64,000 nucleotides of DNA from Acidiflorens sp963841945 (GCA_963841945.1 CAWJFC010000034.1:155848-219847), one strand, 5' to 3'. Numbered from the stretch's first letter, positions 9,501 through 17,907 are shown. Numbers and translations are program-made. Notes: generated by a model not told the origin, from the sequence alone.

Positions 9501-10068
9501 TGTGGTGTCCGCGTACTATGCGATCCCGACTCCGTGGAAAGCTAACCATATCCTGGCAAACACTCTCGGGGGTTGGAGCCTAGCAACTGCTACCGTGGTC
9601 CAGGATGGCCAGCAGAGCAGCATCACGTTCAACAACATCTACAACGCTTACGGCATCACCTCCGACCGGGCGAGCTACGCGCCGGGTTGTACCGCGAAGA
9701 ATGTAGCGACGAGCGGATCGCTCAGTCACAGAGCGGCCACCTCCTACATCAACACAGCTTGCTTTACGGCCCCGCCAGTGATCGGTGACGACGGTGTTGC
9801 CACGGGTTTTGGCGACACCCCTAACGGCATCCTGCGGGAGCCTGACCAGGCGGTTGTCGATCTTTCGCTCAGCAAGACCCAGAAGATTCACTGGCCGCAG
9901 GAGGGCGCCAGCATACAGTTACGAGCTGACTTCTTCAATGCTCTCAACCATCCGAATTTCGCCGGTCCGGACAATGCCTACACTACGACGCCCTCGGCCT
10001 TTGGGACGATCACTTCGATGAGTACGAATCCGAGGGTGATTCAGCTGGCGTTGAGGTTCGCGTTCTGA
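6583..10068 (+). CDS. TonB-dependent receptor, Oar-like, with carboxypeptidase-regulatory domain
   Basis: This is a large outer-membrane receptor of 1161 residues from the ATG at 6583, chosen because GGGGAA precedes it. A GTG at 6499 would add 28 residues of no clear character. After a signal peptide (about 20-40, ending VYAQ) comes a carboxypeptidase-regulatory Ig-like domain (GAISGAITDPSAAMLVGAQV, typical of Acidobacteria and Bacteroidetes receptors), then a plug domain with the NNFQMNGLTINDVQ stretch, then a long beta-barrel ending in LALRFAF with terminal Phe. Such receptors take up oligosaccharides or other large nutrients with TonB energy. It lies between the SDR and a GH5 mannanase-like gene, so it probably imports the compound these enzymes process. 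No TonB or ExbBD gene is in the window. Confidence 0.9.
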   Translation: MRNLQQVQPARQQTASYSRRACMAAVLYALVTACALVYAQTGGTGAISGAITDPSAAMLVGAQVKVTDVATGFTRTSESNDHGLYLVSLLPPGHYTLEVTKQGFKVATSSDVQVIVAETTVLNIRMETGAVTETITVAASTVDLQTESSELGRVTDSEMLENLPLVTRNFTQVIGLNPGVSQEANNASEIGRGGGSQDANPAGGSIMSQGATSTDNNFQMNGLTINDVQGSWIYSSGIPAPNPDTIQEFKVQTALFDATTGRNAGANVDVITKGGTNDFHGSVFEYFRNEDLNANDWFANHSGEPRGILRQNQYGFTAGGPVIKNKLLLFGSFQGTKQFNSTDPSNHKFVYLPPLTDDRSPAGLGATFGGDYGYLGYFPGDIVLPDGSNIAPQALALFQAKLPNGQYVIPTPTSIDPTRPLETQGTAYLQSPGFFHENQWMVNGDYLVSDRNKIAVRYFGALSNVEWTMLYQTQGFPLFQPERFDVASVTDTYTISPTLVNQFVVGFHRSTSNQTYGDAWTFSSLGMNAPAQVDAYPNLWIVDDGFQSGTTSALRFLQNEYQFADTLSWVKGKHQLTFGGGFTAGRDNMSKFDFEAYVLPLTWADFLLGQSFAPYGIPYSNIYETYAGFGDFQRDWRYKDGNAFVQDNFKVTPSLTLNLGLRYERIGDLGSANGGGNVDVSKINPNPPATGSFNGYIVNSNYNGPALPSGVIQGSNKFGFNGDGQNTWNPRFGFAWALPGTERFVLRGGIGIYHTTTEGQMNLLLCAEAPTGLWSVLIGPYNQNSTDANPFPTLPAFPTFTPYSPYTDFTLAALAMNWRPPTIYHYSLGLQSKLPGGAILEVGYSGARDLHAILGRTINQAALASPEDPIRGQTTNTVANIPLRAPYLGWTANTMYYFATDGQAWYNSLQASLTQKFRHGFQYQAAYTWMRLLSPVPGFTTGSNEFGPSGQQTNLRTHNPGYGPDYNVRPQRFVVSAYYAIPTPWKANHILANTLGGWSLATATVVQDGQQSSITFNNIYNAYGITSDRASYAPGCTAKNVATSGSLSHRAATSYINTACFTAPPVIGDDGVATGFGDTPNGILREPDQAVVDLSLSKTQKIHWPQEGASIQLRADFFNALNHPNFAGPDNAYTTTPSAFGTITSMSTNPRVIQLALRFAF

Positions 10069-10109
10069 GATTTGCATTCCGAGGGTTGTGTTTGAGGTTC
10101 ACATTCTGA
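10051..10109 (+). repeat. Duplicated 3' end of the TonB receptor gene
   Basis: The last 18 bases of the receptor gene (10051-10068), coding for LRFAF and the TGA stop, recur at 10092-10109 with 16 of 18 matches. The second copy would code for LRFTF and a TGA. The flanking CCGAGGGT is also partly repeated. The copy lies in the spacer just before the GH5 gene start and overlaps the first base of its ATG. Confidence 0.6.
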
Positions 10110-11659
10110 TGATGAACCGTGTACGGAGGCGGAGGGGCGCACTCGCCGCTGTAATGCTTGGGGTGATGGGCGTAATGGTCGTTACCGGCCGGGGCGCGGC
10201 ACAAACCGCACACGCACAACCGCACAACGATGAATTCGTGCGGCGCGATGGAACCAAGCTGACGCTGGGTGGTGCAGACTTCCGCTACAGCGGCCCGAAT
10301 ATCGAGTGGCTGGGAATTGAAGCCTATGGTCCCGACGATTCCCTGGGACCTCGCTATCCTTCGCATCTTGAAGTTGAAGACGCGCTCGATACCGCCAAGA
10401 TGATGGGAGCGCGCGTGGTGCGTTCGCAAACCATGGGAGACACCGTGGGATGCGATCTTTGCCTCGAACCTAGAGCTGGAGTTTTTAATCAAGAAGCTTT
10501 TAGGGTTGTTGACTATGCCATCAAAGCCGCCCATGAGCGGGGGCTTCGTCTGATCATTACTCTTGTCGGAGACTGTTCGAATTGCGAATTGGCCGGCGAA
10601 GGTGAGTACCTATTTTGGAAGGGTAAGAAAGACTTCAAGTTGTTCTTTACCGACCCGGAGGCCATCGCGGAGTTCGAAGAGCACATCCGGGCGCTGCTGG
10701 ATCATAAGAACGTTTTCACTGGTATCGCCTACAAGGACGATCCTACCATCCTGGCGTGGGAAAACTGCAACGTATGCGGCTTCCTTGTGGCAGCCGGGGC
10801 AGCCGGCCATATGGATCCGTATGTCGCCTGGGTCGATACCATCGGGAGCTTTATCAAAACGATCGACAAGAATCATTTGTACGAAGACAACAGCGGCTTC
10901 TTTCTTTTTGATCAGAGAGCGCTCGATGCCAAATCTCTCGACATCCAGACTGCGGAATACTATCCGCACTGGGACGGGCTTTTTGGATTTGGTCAGAAGA
11001 CAACTTCAGGAACATTCTCGAAGCATGCAGCCATGGTGACCGCGAAGGGCAAGGTATATGTGGCCAACGAATACGGCTGGGATGTTACTGACTGGCCCAC
11101 GAGCGAAGATTTGCAAAAGGTGTTGCATACCTTAGAGTCCGACCCGAAGATCTCCGGCGACGGCTATTGGGCTCTCCAGGCGCACGCAGATAAGTTCGGC
11201 TGGCAGCTTCTTCCCGCGCCAGTCAGCAACCCTTCTTACGCAAAATGGGGCGAGACGGGCCAGTGGTGGTCTTTATTCTATGGCGGAGTCAAAACGCTGG
11301 TGAATTCCGCCGAAGACATGCAAGCTCGCGCCGAACTTCTGCGCACGCACGCCTATGTCATGGCAGGCTTGCCGGTACCTCCGCATCCTGTGCCTGCGCC
11401 TCCAGTTATTACCTTTAAGGGCATCGGATTAGTGGGATGGCGTGGTTCAGCGGGGGCGGTCGTTTATAGCGTGCAGCGCCGGATCGGTGATTCAGCCCAC
11501 TGGGAGACGATCTGCGACCGATGCGCCACCGACGCCGACACTCCCTGGGTGGATGCGGATGCCGCGAGCAGCTCGGTCGCGAATTTGTTCGCGACCAAGT
11601 ACCGCGTGATCGCCTATAACGCGGATGGCAAAGCCAGCGATCCGTCGGTGGAACGCTAG
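10109..11659 (+). CDS. GH5-type mannanase-like secreted protein, atypical acid/base position
   Basis: The protein has about 516 residues from the ATG at 10109; ATG 10112 or GTG 10088 are alternatives. It has a signal peptide ending near GRGAAQTAHAQ. The body resembles GH5 endo-beta-mannanases: FTGIAYKDDPTILAWE aligns with the strand carrying the acid/base residue, and VYVANEYGWD aligns with the nucleophile strand. The nucleophile Glu (about 321) is present. In the acid/base motif the usual AWELANEP reads AWENCNVC, so the catalytic Glu after Asn is Val. Several cysteines (CDLC, CSNC, CNVC) surround the site. The C-terminal 100 residues look like a fibronectin III-type domain. It could be a non-classical hydrolase or a sugar-binding protein. 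It is flanked by the TonB receptor and an MFS carrier. Confidence 0.72.
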   Translation: MMNRVRRRRGALAAVMLGVMGVMVVTGRGAAQTAHAQPHNDEFVRRDGTKLTLGGADFRYSGPNIEWLGIEAYGPDDSLGPRYPSHLEVEDALDTAKMMGARVVRSQTMGDTVGCDLCLEPRAGVFNQEAFRVVDYAIKAAHERGLRLIITLVGDCSNCELAGEGEYLFWKGKKDFKLFFTDPEAIAEFEEHIRALLDHKNVFTGIAYKDDPTILAWENCNVCGFLVAAGAAGHMDPYVAWVDTIGSFIKTIDKNHLYEDNSGFFLFDQRALDAKSLDIQTAEYYPHWDGLFGFGQKTTSGTFSKHAAMVTAKGKVYVANEYGWDVTDWPTSEDLQKVLHTLESDPKISGDGYWALQAHADKFGWQLLPAPVSNPSYAKWGETGQWWSLFYGGVKTLVNSAEDMQARAELLRTHAYVMAGLPVPPHPVPAPPVITFKGIGLVGWRGSAGAVVYSVQRRIGDSAHWETICDRCATDADTPWVDADAASSSVANLFATKYRVIAYNADGKASDPSVER

Positions 11660-11660
11660 C

Positions 11661-12998
11661 GTGAGCGGCTACCGGCAACAGGAAGCGCAGATTGCGCAAG
11701 TCGAGATACCGCCGAAACCTGAGGTTGCGACTCCCGGACGACATGCCTGGGTTGCCCTGGGCATGCTGTGGTTTGTCTACGTTCTAAATTTCCTGTCCCG
11801 GCAGCTTCCAGCGATTTTGGCGAAGCCGATCCAGGATAGTCTGCACGTCTCCGACGGTAAGCTTGGCTTGGTCAGCGGCCTCTATTTCGCGCTCTTCTAT
11901 TGCTTTATCTCAATTCCGGTCGGTTGGATAGCCGACAAGACGAACCGGTCTAAGGTGCTGGCAGGGGCGTGTGCAATCTGGAGCGCGGCGACGATGTGCT
12001 GCGGCCTTGCGGCATCCTATCCGCAGCTGGTCATCGCGTATATGATGGTCGGCTTTGGCGAAGCTGGCGGCGTTCCGCCCTCCTACTCAATTATTTCCGA
12101 CTATTTCCCGCCCGGCCGCCGGGGAACAGCGCTGGGTCTCTATAATCTCGGTCCAGCGTTCGGCGCGACACTGGGGATCGCTTTCGGCGCATCCATTGCC
12201 GCCGCGTTCAGTTGGCGGTATGCATTTCTTTTTCTGGGCAGCATCGGTTTGTTCGCGGCCATCGCAGTTCTTCTGCTCGTGCGCGAACCCCGGCGCGGCG
12301 GATTGGATCGCATCTCAGATCAAGTGGCAACGAGTAAGACGAGTTTCTGGCAGACCCTCGCGATGTTTTTTGCTCGGCCTTCTCTCAGACTCGCGGGTCT
12401 CGCGGCAGGGGCCACGCAGTTCATCACTTATGGTCTGGGTAACTTCGTTGTCCTCTTTCTTATGCGTGAGAAAGGGATGGGGCTTAAGCAGATCGCCGTC
12501 TATTACGCGTTGGTCTTTCTGATCGGAGGAGGCGGAGCTATGTACGTCTCGGGCCGGTTGATTGACCGATTCACGCGAACCTCGAAACAGGCTTATGCCC
12601 TGATTCCCGCTATTTCGCTCGCCCTGGCCCTCCCCTTTTATCTTGCGTTTGTCTGGGCTCCGTGGTGGCACCTTGCCTTGCTCTTTCTTGTGGGCACGCT
12701 GTTTCTGAACTATTTCTATCTCTCATCGATGGTGACGCTGGTGCAGGAAGAGGTACGGCCGGACCAGCGCGTCATGTCAGGCGCGTTGCTGTTGCTGGTG
12801 ATGAATTTTATCGGTCTCGGACTTGGACCCACTTACGTGGGCGCAGCCAGCGACTTTTTTCACGCAGCCCACCCCCATAGCTCGTTACAGATTGCCCTTT
12901 ACACACTCGTGCCGTTTTATCTGGTAGCTATATTGCTATTTTTCAGACTCGCGCGCGTACTTTCACGCGAGAAGAATGCGCCGGGAGTTACCGTATGA
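11661..12998 (+). CDS. MFS transporter, spinster/sugar-acid-like
   Basis: This inner-membrane carrier has about 445 residues and 12 predicted helices. The first half carries RQLPAILAKPIQDSLHVSDGKLG, GWIADKTNRSKV (motif A) and GFGEAGGVPPSYSIISDYFPPGRRG, a pattern seen in spinster-like and hexuronate-type MFS proteins. The GTG at 11661 lies one base after the GH5 stop. An ATG at 11625 would overlap that gene by 35 bases and is the alternative start. Its stop overlaps the start of the carboxylesterase (ATGA), so all three genes are likely co-translated. By position it should move the product released by the surface enzymes into the cytoplasm. The substrate is not identifiable. Confidence 0.8.
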   Translation: MSGYRQQEAQIAQVEIPPKPEVATPGRHAWVALGMLWFVYVLNFLSRQLPAILAKPIQDSLHVSDGKLGLVSGLYFALFYCFISIPVGWIADKTNRSKVLAGACAIWSAATMCCGLAASYPQLVIAYMMVGFGEAGGVPPSYSIISDYFPPGRRGTALGLYNLGPAFGATLGIAFGASIAAAFSWRYAFLFLGSIGLFAAIAVLLLVREPRRGGLDRISDQVATSKTSFWQTLAMFFARPSLRLAGLAAGATQFITYGLGNFVVLFLMREKGMGLKQIAVYYALVFLIGGGGAMYVSGRLIDRFTRTSKQAYALIPAISLALALPFYLAFVWAPWWHLALLFLVGTLFLNYFYLSSMVTLVQEEVRPDQRVMSGALLLLVMNFIGLGLGPTYVGAASDFFHAAHPHSSLQIALYTLVPFYLVAILLFFRLARVLSREKNAPGVTV

Positions 12999-14716
12999 TG
13001 CTACATCGTTACTTGATCATGTGGAGCGCCAGAGTCGCGTGCTTCGCCAGCTGCGTTGCCGCTTTTCTTGCCGTCTTTCCTGGTACGACACCTTTATATT
13101 GCGCCCAGGGGAACACAACCATGGCATCCCCATCTGATCCCAAACGCGACTCAATTGTTGACTCTCCCGCCGGCAAGGTAGAAGGTCTGACCGAAGGCAG
13201 ACTGCGTGTCTTCAAGGGTATCCCATACGTGTTGCCTCCCGTCGGCCCGGCGCGATGGAGACCGCCCAGTCCTATGCCGCGCTGGGAAGGGATCCGAAAG
13301 GCGATTGAATTCGGGCCGGCGTGTCCGCAACCCAAACCGCAACTCTCGAACGTCTACACTCGCGATCCGATGCCGATGAGTGAGGATTGCCTGACGCTGA
13401 ATATCTGGACTCCCATCGACGCTCGCAAGGCACCGGTCTTCTTCTGGATCTACGGCGGCGCGCTGGTTGGAGGAGCGAGCAGGGAGCCATTCTATGACGG
13501 CACACGACTCGCGAATCAGGGCGTCGTGGTCGTTTCCATCAACTATCGAGTGGGTGTTCTCGGCTGGCTCGCGCATCCCGAACTCAGCGCTGAGTCGCCG
13601 GCCGGAGTATCCGGAAATTACGGTTTGCTCGATCAGATCGAGGCGCTGCGATGGGTTCAGCACAACATCGGCTCGTTCGGCGGCGATCCTTCCAATGTGA
13701 CAATCGCCGGCGAATCCGCCGGAGCACTGAGCGTGATGAACCTGATGGCGGCGCCAGCCGCACGAGGCTTGTTCTCGAAGGGAATCGCGGAAAGCGCCTA
13801 CATGATCTCGATGCCGGAGTTGAAGGAACGCAAGTTCGGCATACCGTCTGCCGAAGAAAGCGGAACCAAGCTTGCAGCCGCCCTTCACGCGCCGAACATC
13901 GCGGCTTTGAGGGCGATGGATGCAGCCAAACTGGCTGAAGCTGCGCCGGCAACTGGGTACGCTCCATGGCCCACAATTGACGGGCACGTACTCTTGCGCC
14001 AAATTGTCGATGTTTTCGATCGGGGCGAACAAGCGCCGGTGCCTCTCCTCGCCGGTTTCAACAGCGGCGAGATCCGCTCGTTAAGAATCCTGGCCCCGCC
14101 TCCTCCGGCGACTGCCTCCGAGTACGAAACCAAAATTCGCGAACGGTATCTCGATCTGGCTGATGAATTCCTCCGGCTCTATCCCAGTACAAACCTGCAG
14201 GAAAGTGTATGGGCCACGACCCGAGACGCGCTTTACGGCTGGACCGCCGTGCGCCTGGTTAGAAAGCAGACCGCACTGGGGCAATCGGCTTTCCTCTATC
14301 TTTTTGATCATGGCTACCCCGCCGAAGATGCCGCTGGCCTGCATGCCTTCCACGCCAGCGAATTGCCCTACGTGTTTGGCACGCTCGACAGCACTCCGCC
14401 GCTTTGGCCGAAAATTCCGGCAACCCCCGAAGAGACGAGGCTTTCGGATGCGATGATTGGCTATTGGAGTTCATTTGCGCGAACGGGAAGGCCACGGGCA
14501 GCCAATGAACCTGACTGGCCGGCGTTCGACTCTACCGGCGACTACATGGCATTTACCGACGCGCCGCACCCATCGAAACATCTTATGCCCGGGATGTACG
14601 AACTCAATGAGGAGGTCGTTTGCCGGAGGCGAGCAAGCGGAGACATCCCATGGGGCTGGAACGTGGGCATAATCTCACCGAAAATGCCTCGTCCGACAGA
14701 GCAGTGTAAACACTAG
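12995..14716 (+). CDS. Type B carboxylesterase, exported
   Basis: This is a 573-residue alpha/beta-hydrolase of the carboxylesterase/cholinesterase family. It shows the oxyanion-hole region WIYGGALVGG (normally W-x-HGGG), SEDCLTLNIWTP, the nucleophile elbow GESAGA (Ser241) and FHASELPYVFG carrying the catalytic His. A hydrophobic N-terminus (about 8-38) looks like a signal peptide, so the enzyme probably acts outside the inner membrane. The start ATG overlaps the stop of the preceding MFS gene by four bases. It closes the co-directional catabolic run. In this context it would hydrolyse an ester in the imported substrate. A broken tRNA copy follows within 60 bases, marking the end of the block. 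Confidence 0.88.
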   Translation: MMLHRYLIMWSARVACFASCVAAFLAVFPGTTPLYCAQGNTTMASPSDPKRDSIVDSPAGKVEGLTEGRLRVFKGIPYVLPPVGPARWRPPSPMPRWEGIRKAIEFGPACPQPKPQLSNVYTRDPMPMSEDCLTLNIWTPIDARKAPVFFWIYGGALVGGASREPFYDGTRLANQGVVVVSINYRVGVLGWLAHPELSAESPAGVSGNYGLLDQIEALRWVQHNIGSFGGDPSNVTIAGESAGALSVMNLMAAPAARGLFSKGIAESAYMISMPELKERKFGIPSAEESGTKLAAALHAPNIAALRAMDAAKLAEAAPATGYAPWPTIDGHVLLRQIVDVFDRGEQAPVPLLAGFNSGEIRSLRILAPPPPATASEYETKIRERYLDLADEFLRLYPSTNLQESVWATTRDALYGWTAVRLVRKQTALGQSAFLYLFDHGYPAEDAAGLHAFHASELPYVFGTLDSTPPLWPKIPATPEETRLSDAMIGYWSSFARTGRPRAANEPDWPAFDSTGDYMAFTDAPHPSKHLMPGMYELNEEVVCRRRASGDIPWGWNVGIISPKMPRPTEQCKH

Positions 14717-14764
14717 TGAAGCCCCAGGAGTGTTGGGCGGAACCATAGTTGTCGGTAGTTTTGC

Positions 14765-14853
14765 CTAACTAGCTGACTTGTGAATGGGTTGGGTATACTG
14801 CTCTCATCCTACGGGCCCGTAGCTGAAACGGATAGAGCATCGATTTCTAATCC
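14765..14853 (+). repeat. Broken copy of tRNA-Arg promoter and 5' half (left end of a possible island)
   Basis: This stretch repeats 21275-21364 with about five differences in 89 bases. It includes the -10 box TATACT (14794-14799) and the tRNA from its first base (14813) through the anticodon loop. One base in the anticodon stem is missing and one D-arm base is changed. After the anticodon loop the match stops, so there is no T arm or acceptor 3' strand. It cannot make a functional tRNA. The break inside the anticodon loop is a common crossover place for tyrosine recombinases. Confidence 0.85.
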
Positions 14854-15605
14854 TCGCCAAGCCCATTCCCCTTTCTCGCAAAACCCCAATAAACACGCGG
14901 CTTTCAGAGAGTTATGGGAAGACCGAGCACACGTCCTGCGAGCCGTTTTGTGCCATCTTTTTATCTCCGGTTATAAGCCGATGGGCAGAGTTTGGGCAGA
15001 GAACGGACACCGTTCGGAACACCAGGTTCCTCACCTTTTTTCTCCGACCCGAGGGGGAATGAGCAAGAATTCCTGTTGTGCGATCTCAACGTCTCCGCAG
15101 GGGATTTAGTGATTGCCATAGAGATTTCCCTGGCACTCCCGGTCATCTTCAAAACTCCGGGACTAAACTCGGGTTCACGCCGGGTCACTGTAGATTTACA
15201 GTTCGATTGCAATGCTGACGGGGACCACCCAGCGGCCGCCCGATTGTTCTCGTTAAGAACTCATTTGTGCCGGAAGGCGAATGTAGCGCCGGATAGTCGG
15301 TCACAGGCCACTGCGTCTTTGGGCCGTTTTTAAAGGTGAATTCAACGGCATCACCTTCATTACAGTTCCTTGTATCCCTTCCCATTAATAGCTGAGAAGT
15401 GGATGGAAGCCATCCTAGACCCGTTGATCAACTTAAGTGCCTGAGAATAAAAGCCTTGACGTGGCACAAGTCGATCGACGAGAAACTGGAAGATGAAGCG
15501 TTGCACGCAAAAAAGAAATCGGAGCGCGGAATTTTTCCGCGCTCCGGCAGCGCGAGCCAGGAGACCAGTTCGCGGTGAAGTCTTAAGTCACCGAATTCTT
15601 CCGGC
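14854..15605. other. Gene-poor stretch after the broken tRNA copy
   Basis: About 750 bases without a recognisable gene. It contains a direct repeat GGGCAGAG at 14983-14990 and 14994-15001, which could be arm-type recombinase sites. A small minus-strand frame at 15185-15385 (66 codons) has protein-like composition but no family I recognise. No integrase or transposase remnant could be read in any frame. Confidence 0.4.
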
Positions 15606-17045
15606 CTACGGTTTGAACTCGATGTTGCTCTGCAGCGTCGTTTCCCCTTCAGTCACGGTCACGTACCCTTTGGTCGCGCCAGACGGCACCTTGGCAGTCA
15701 GGTAAGTATCGGAGACAACTGTGAAGCTCGCCGGAGTTCCGTTAAAGGAAACTGCAGTTGCCGGCCCAGTTTGAAATCCCTGTCCAAAGATGCCCAGCGA
15801 AGTACCTTCCTTGCCCGACTGGAACTGTAAGGCGATGAACGGCTTGGCAGCGATCGGGATACTGAAGAACGTGCCATAGTATCCGGGATCGGATGCTGTG
15901 GTTGTGCCGTAGAGAGCCCCATTCGTGTGTTGGAGAAGAGGATTCGGCTGGGTTCCATCTGTGCCAGCGCCAGGAAGAGAAAACACAGACATGACGTCCC
16001 CTTTGGCCGCAAGTTCATAGAGACTTCCTGCGTTTTCCTGTAAACCGCAGCAGGCGACGCCATAAAAATTTCCGTCCGTTGCTTGCAGAATGGTATCGAG
16101 ATCACCGTCGACCGATGCGTTGATGTTGTACACGACCTTAAGCTTGCCGCCGGTCGTCAAACTGTAGATAACACCGTTTCCGTTCGTTCCTCCGCTGCCG
16201 GTAATTCCATAGAGCAGACCGTTCGAGCCCTGGATCAAGGTGGAATTTGGATAGCGCGTGGGCGTGCCGGTGAACGTATAAATGTCTTTATAAATGCCTT
16301 TTGTGTTGATCTCGAACACGCACCCGAAGCCGCCTCCCGACGGACAACTTCCGACCGTGCCGTAGAAGTTCCCATTGCTGGCCTGCAACAGGTTGCCATA
16401 GTAAGGATAGGCGTCGCCTCCCGACAATGTATGAAGATTTGAATACGCGCCTGATAGGGTGATTTTGTAAATTGTTCCGCTACTGCCGAATCCGGCCGAG
16501 CCAGTCAGGCCATAGAGATTGCCATCGACGCCCTGAATCGGGGGAAAGATAGGATACGCATCGCCGTGCGCATTGGTGAAATCATAGAAATCGCTCCACA
16601 CTCCCGCGGGCGTGACTTTGAATATGCTGCCCAAGCCGGTCGTTGGATTGCCGGTGATGCAAGTGCCGTACAAATTTCCGTCGGAGGCTAGCGTCACGCC
16701 TCCGCCGCAGTGCGTGAAGCCCGCGGGGACGCTCGCGAAGAGACTCTCCGCCCCGTCGGGCGTGATCTTGAAAATGCCGCCAACGTTGTTGGCTCCGCCG
16801 CATCCGTCTCCGCCACCGTAAATGAGATTCTCGCTCGTGCCGTAAATGTTGCCGTCTCGGCCCTGCGCGACTGGACCGGTGGGGTAGCAGACATCGGTAT
16901 TGCCACCTTGGAAATTATAGAGTTCGTTTGGATTCGGAATTTGAGCTTGCGCGGGGCTAGAGAATCCGGAAAAGCAGAGGACAAGCATGGTGAGCGCAAG
17001 AGCGGCCATGCTGATGTTTCCAACTTGTTGGCGAATGCATTTCAT
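15606..17045 (-). CDS. Secreted GloVer-repeat (TIGR03803-type) protein with C-terminal IPT/TIG domain
   Basis: This is an exported protein of about 479 residues. I start it at the ATG at 17045, which has AGGGAGA seven bases upstream; an upstream in-frame start would add 27 poorly conserved residues. A signal peptide (ending PAQAQ) is followed by about eight repeats of roughly 40-50 residues built on DGNLYGT-x-GG and IFKITPDG, the pattern of the choice-of-anchor tandem repeat GloVer family, likely propeller-like. The last 80 residues (FIALQFQSGKEGTSLGIFGQGF to NIEFKP) resemble an IPT/TIG Ig-like domain. No enzymatic residue pattern is seen. It is divergent from the sigma factor and kinase genes and shares a 280-base upstream region with them, so they may be co-regulated. 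Confidence 0.8.
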   Translation of the reverse strand: MKCIRQQVGNISMAALALTMLVLCFSGFSSPAQAQIPNPNELYNFQGGNTDVCYPTGPVAQGRDGNIYGTSENLIYGGGDGCGGANNVGGIFKITPDGAESLFASVPAGFTHCGGGVTLASDGNLYGTCITGNPTTGLGSIFKVTPAGVWSDFYDFTNAHGDAYPIFPPIQGVDGNLYGLTGSAGFGSSGTIYKITLSGAYSNLHTLSGGDAYPYYGNLLQASNGNFYGTVGSCPSGGGFGCVFEINTKGIYKDIYTFTGTPTRYPNSTLIQGSNGLLYGITGSGGTNGNGVIYSLTTGGKLKVVYNINASVDGDLDTILQATDGNFYGVACCGLQENAGSLYELAAKGDVMSVFSLPGAGTDGTQPNPLLQHTNGALYGTTTASDPGYYGTFFSIPIAAKPFIALQFQSGKEGTSLGIFGQGFQTGPATAVSFNGTPASFTVVSDTYLTAKVPSGATKGYVTVTEGETTLQSNIEFKP

Positions 17046-17325
17046 TTGAAGGTCTCCCTGGGAAAAGCAATTTTGGCCCTGCCTTCGACGGACCGTCCAT
17101 CCTGACTGTCGTCTTTGGCGGTTCATTGAGATAGCGAGAAACTACTGAAAAATGACTCAAACTTTGCTTCGGCTACGTCGTATCAAGGAGTTACGGTCGG
17201 CTGACATGGCCCACTCAGTCGATTCACGGGCACCTAAGAAAGTGCTAACTTAGCGTGGCCCAACCCTTCGCGAGGAAGGCAAAGGAGGGAGGCACCCACT
17301 TTCGGTCAACGGGGCGGAGGGATTT

Positions 17326-17907
17326 TTGGAGCCAGACAGGGGAGAGATCACTTTGCTTCTGGCGAAGTGGAAGGATGGCGATCCGTCGGCTTTTCAAGAG
17401 CTGATGCCGCTCGTCTATCCTCATCTCCGCGAGGTGGCGGCGGCCTATGTCCGGCGGGAGCGGAATCCTGACGTCATTCAGGGCACAGCTCTCGTGCACG
17501 AACTTTATCTTCGGCTGGTTAGTCAACGTAAAGCGGTGGGCGAAGACCGCGCTCATTTTTATACTTTTGCAGCCAAGGTGATGCGCATGATCCTGATCGA
17601 CCATGCGCGCGGCAATCAGACGGAGATGCGCGGCGGCGGAATGCAGCGCGTTCCGTTGAACGATGACCTGCCGTGGGTGGACATCGGCAGCGCGGAACTC
17701 CTCGACCTCAATCGAGCGTTGGAAGAGCTGGGCGGACTGGATGAACATAAGGTGCAGGTCGTAGAGTTGCGATACTTCCTGGGATGCACGGCGGAAGAGA
17801 CCGCCGACCTTATGGGAATTTCGAAAGCCACGGTCGATCGCGAGGTGAAGTTCATTAAGACCTGGCTGTACCGACGCGTCTATCCGGATGCGGGCGTTGC
17901 CCCTTGA
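17326..17907 (+). CDS. ECF-type RNA polymerase sigma factor, kinase-associated subfamily
   Basis: This 193-residue sigma factor shows region 2 (ITLLLAKWKDGDPSAFQELMPLVYPHLREVA, then HELYLRLV and FYTFAAKVMRMILIDHARG) and region 4 (LRYFLGCTAEETADLMGISKATVDREVKFIKTWLYR). The sequence fits the TIGR02999 type, which is abundant in Acidobacteria and Planctomycetes and often sits next to Ser/Thr kinase genes. The start codon is TTG, supported by GGAGGGA six bases upstream. The Ser/Thr kinase gene follows 70-90 bases downstream on the same strand. No anti-sigma factor is nearby, so phosphorylation by the adjacent kinase is a plausible control route. That is inference. Confidence 0.88.
   Translation: MEPDRGEITLLLAKWKDGDPSAFQELMPLVYPHLREVAAAYVRRERNPDVIQGTALVHELYLRLVSQRKAVGEDRAHFYTFAAKVMRMILIDHARGNQTEMRGGGMQRVPLNDDLPWVDIGSAELLDLNRALEELGGLDEHKVQVVELRYFLGCTAEETADLMGISKATVDREVKFIKTWLYRRVYPDAGVAP

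Noticed and set aside
14854..15605. Possible integrase remnant next to the tRNA copy
   Set aside because: No frame shows the Arg-His-x-x-Arg-Tyr pattern or other recombinase residues.
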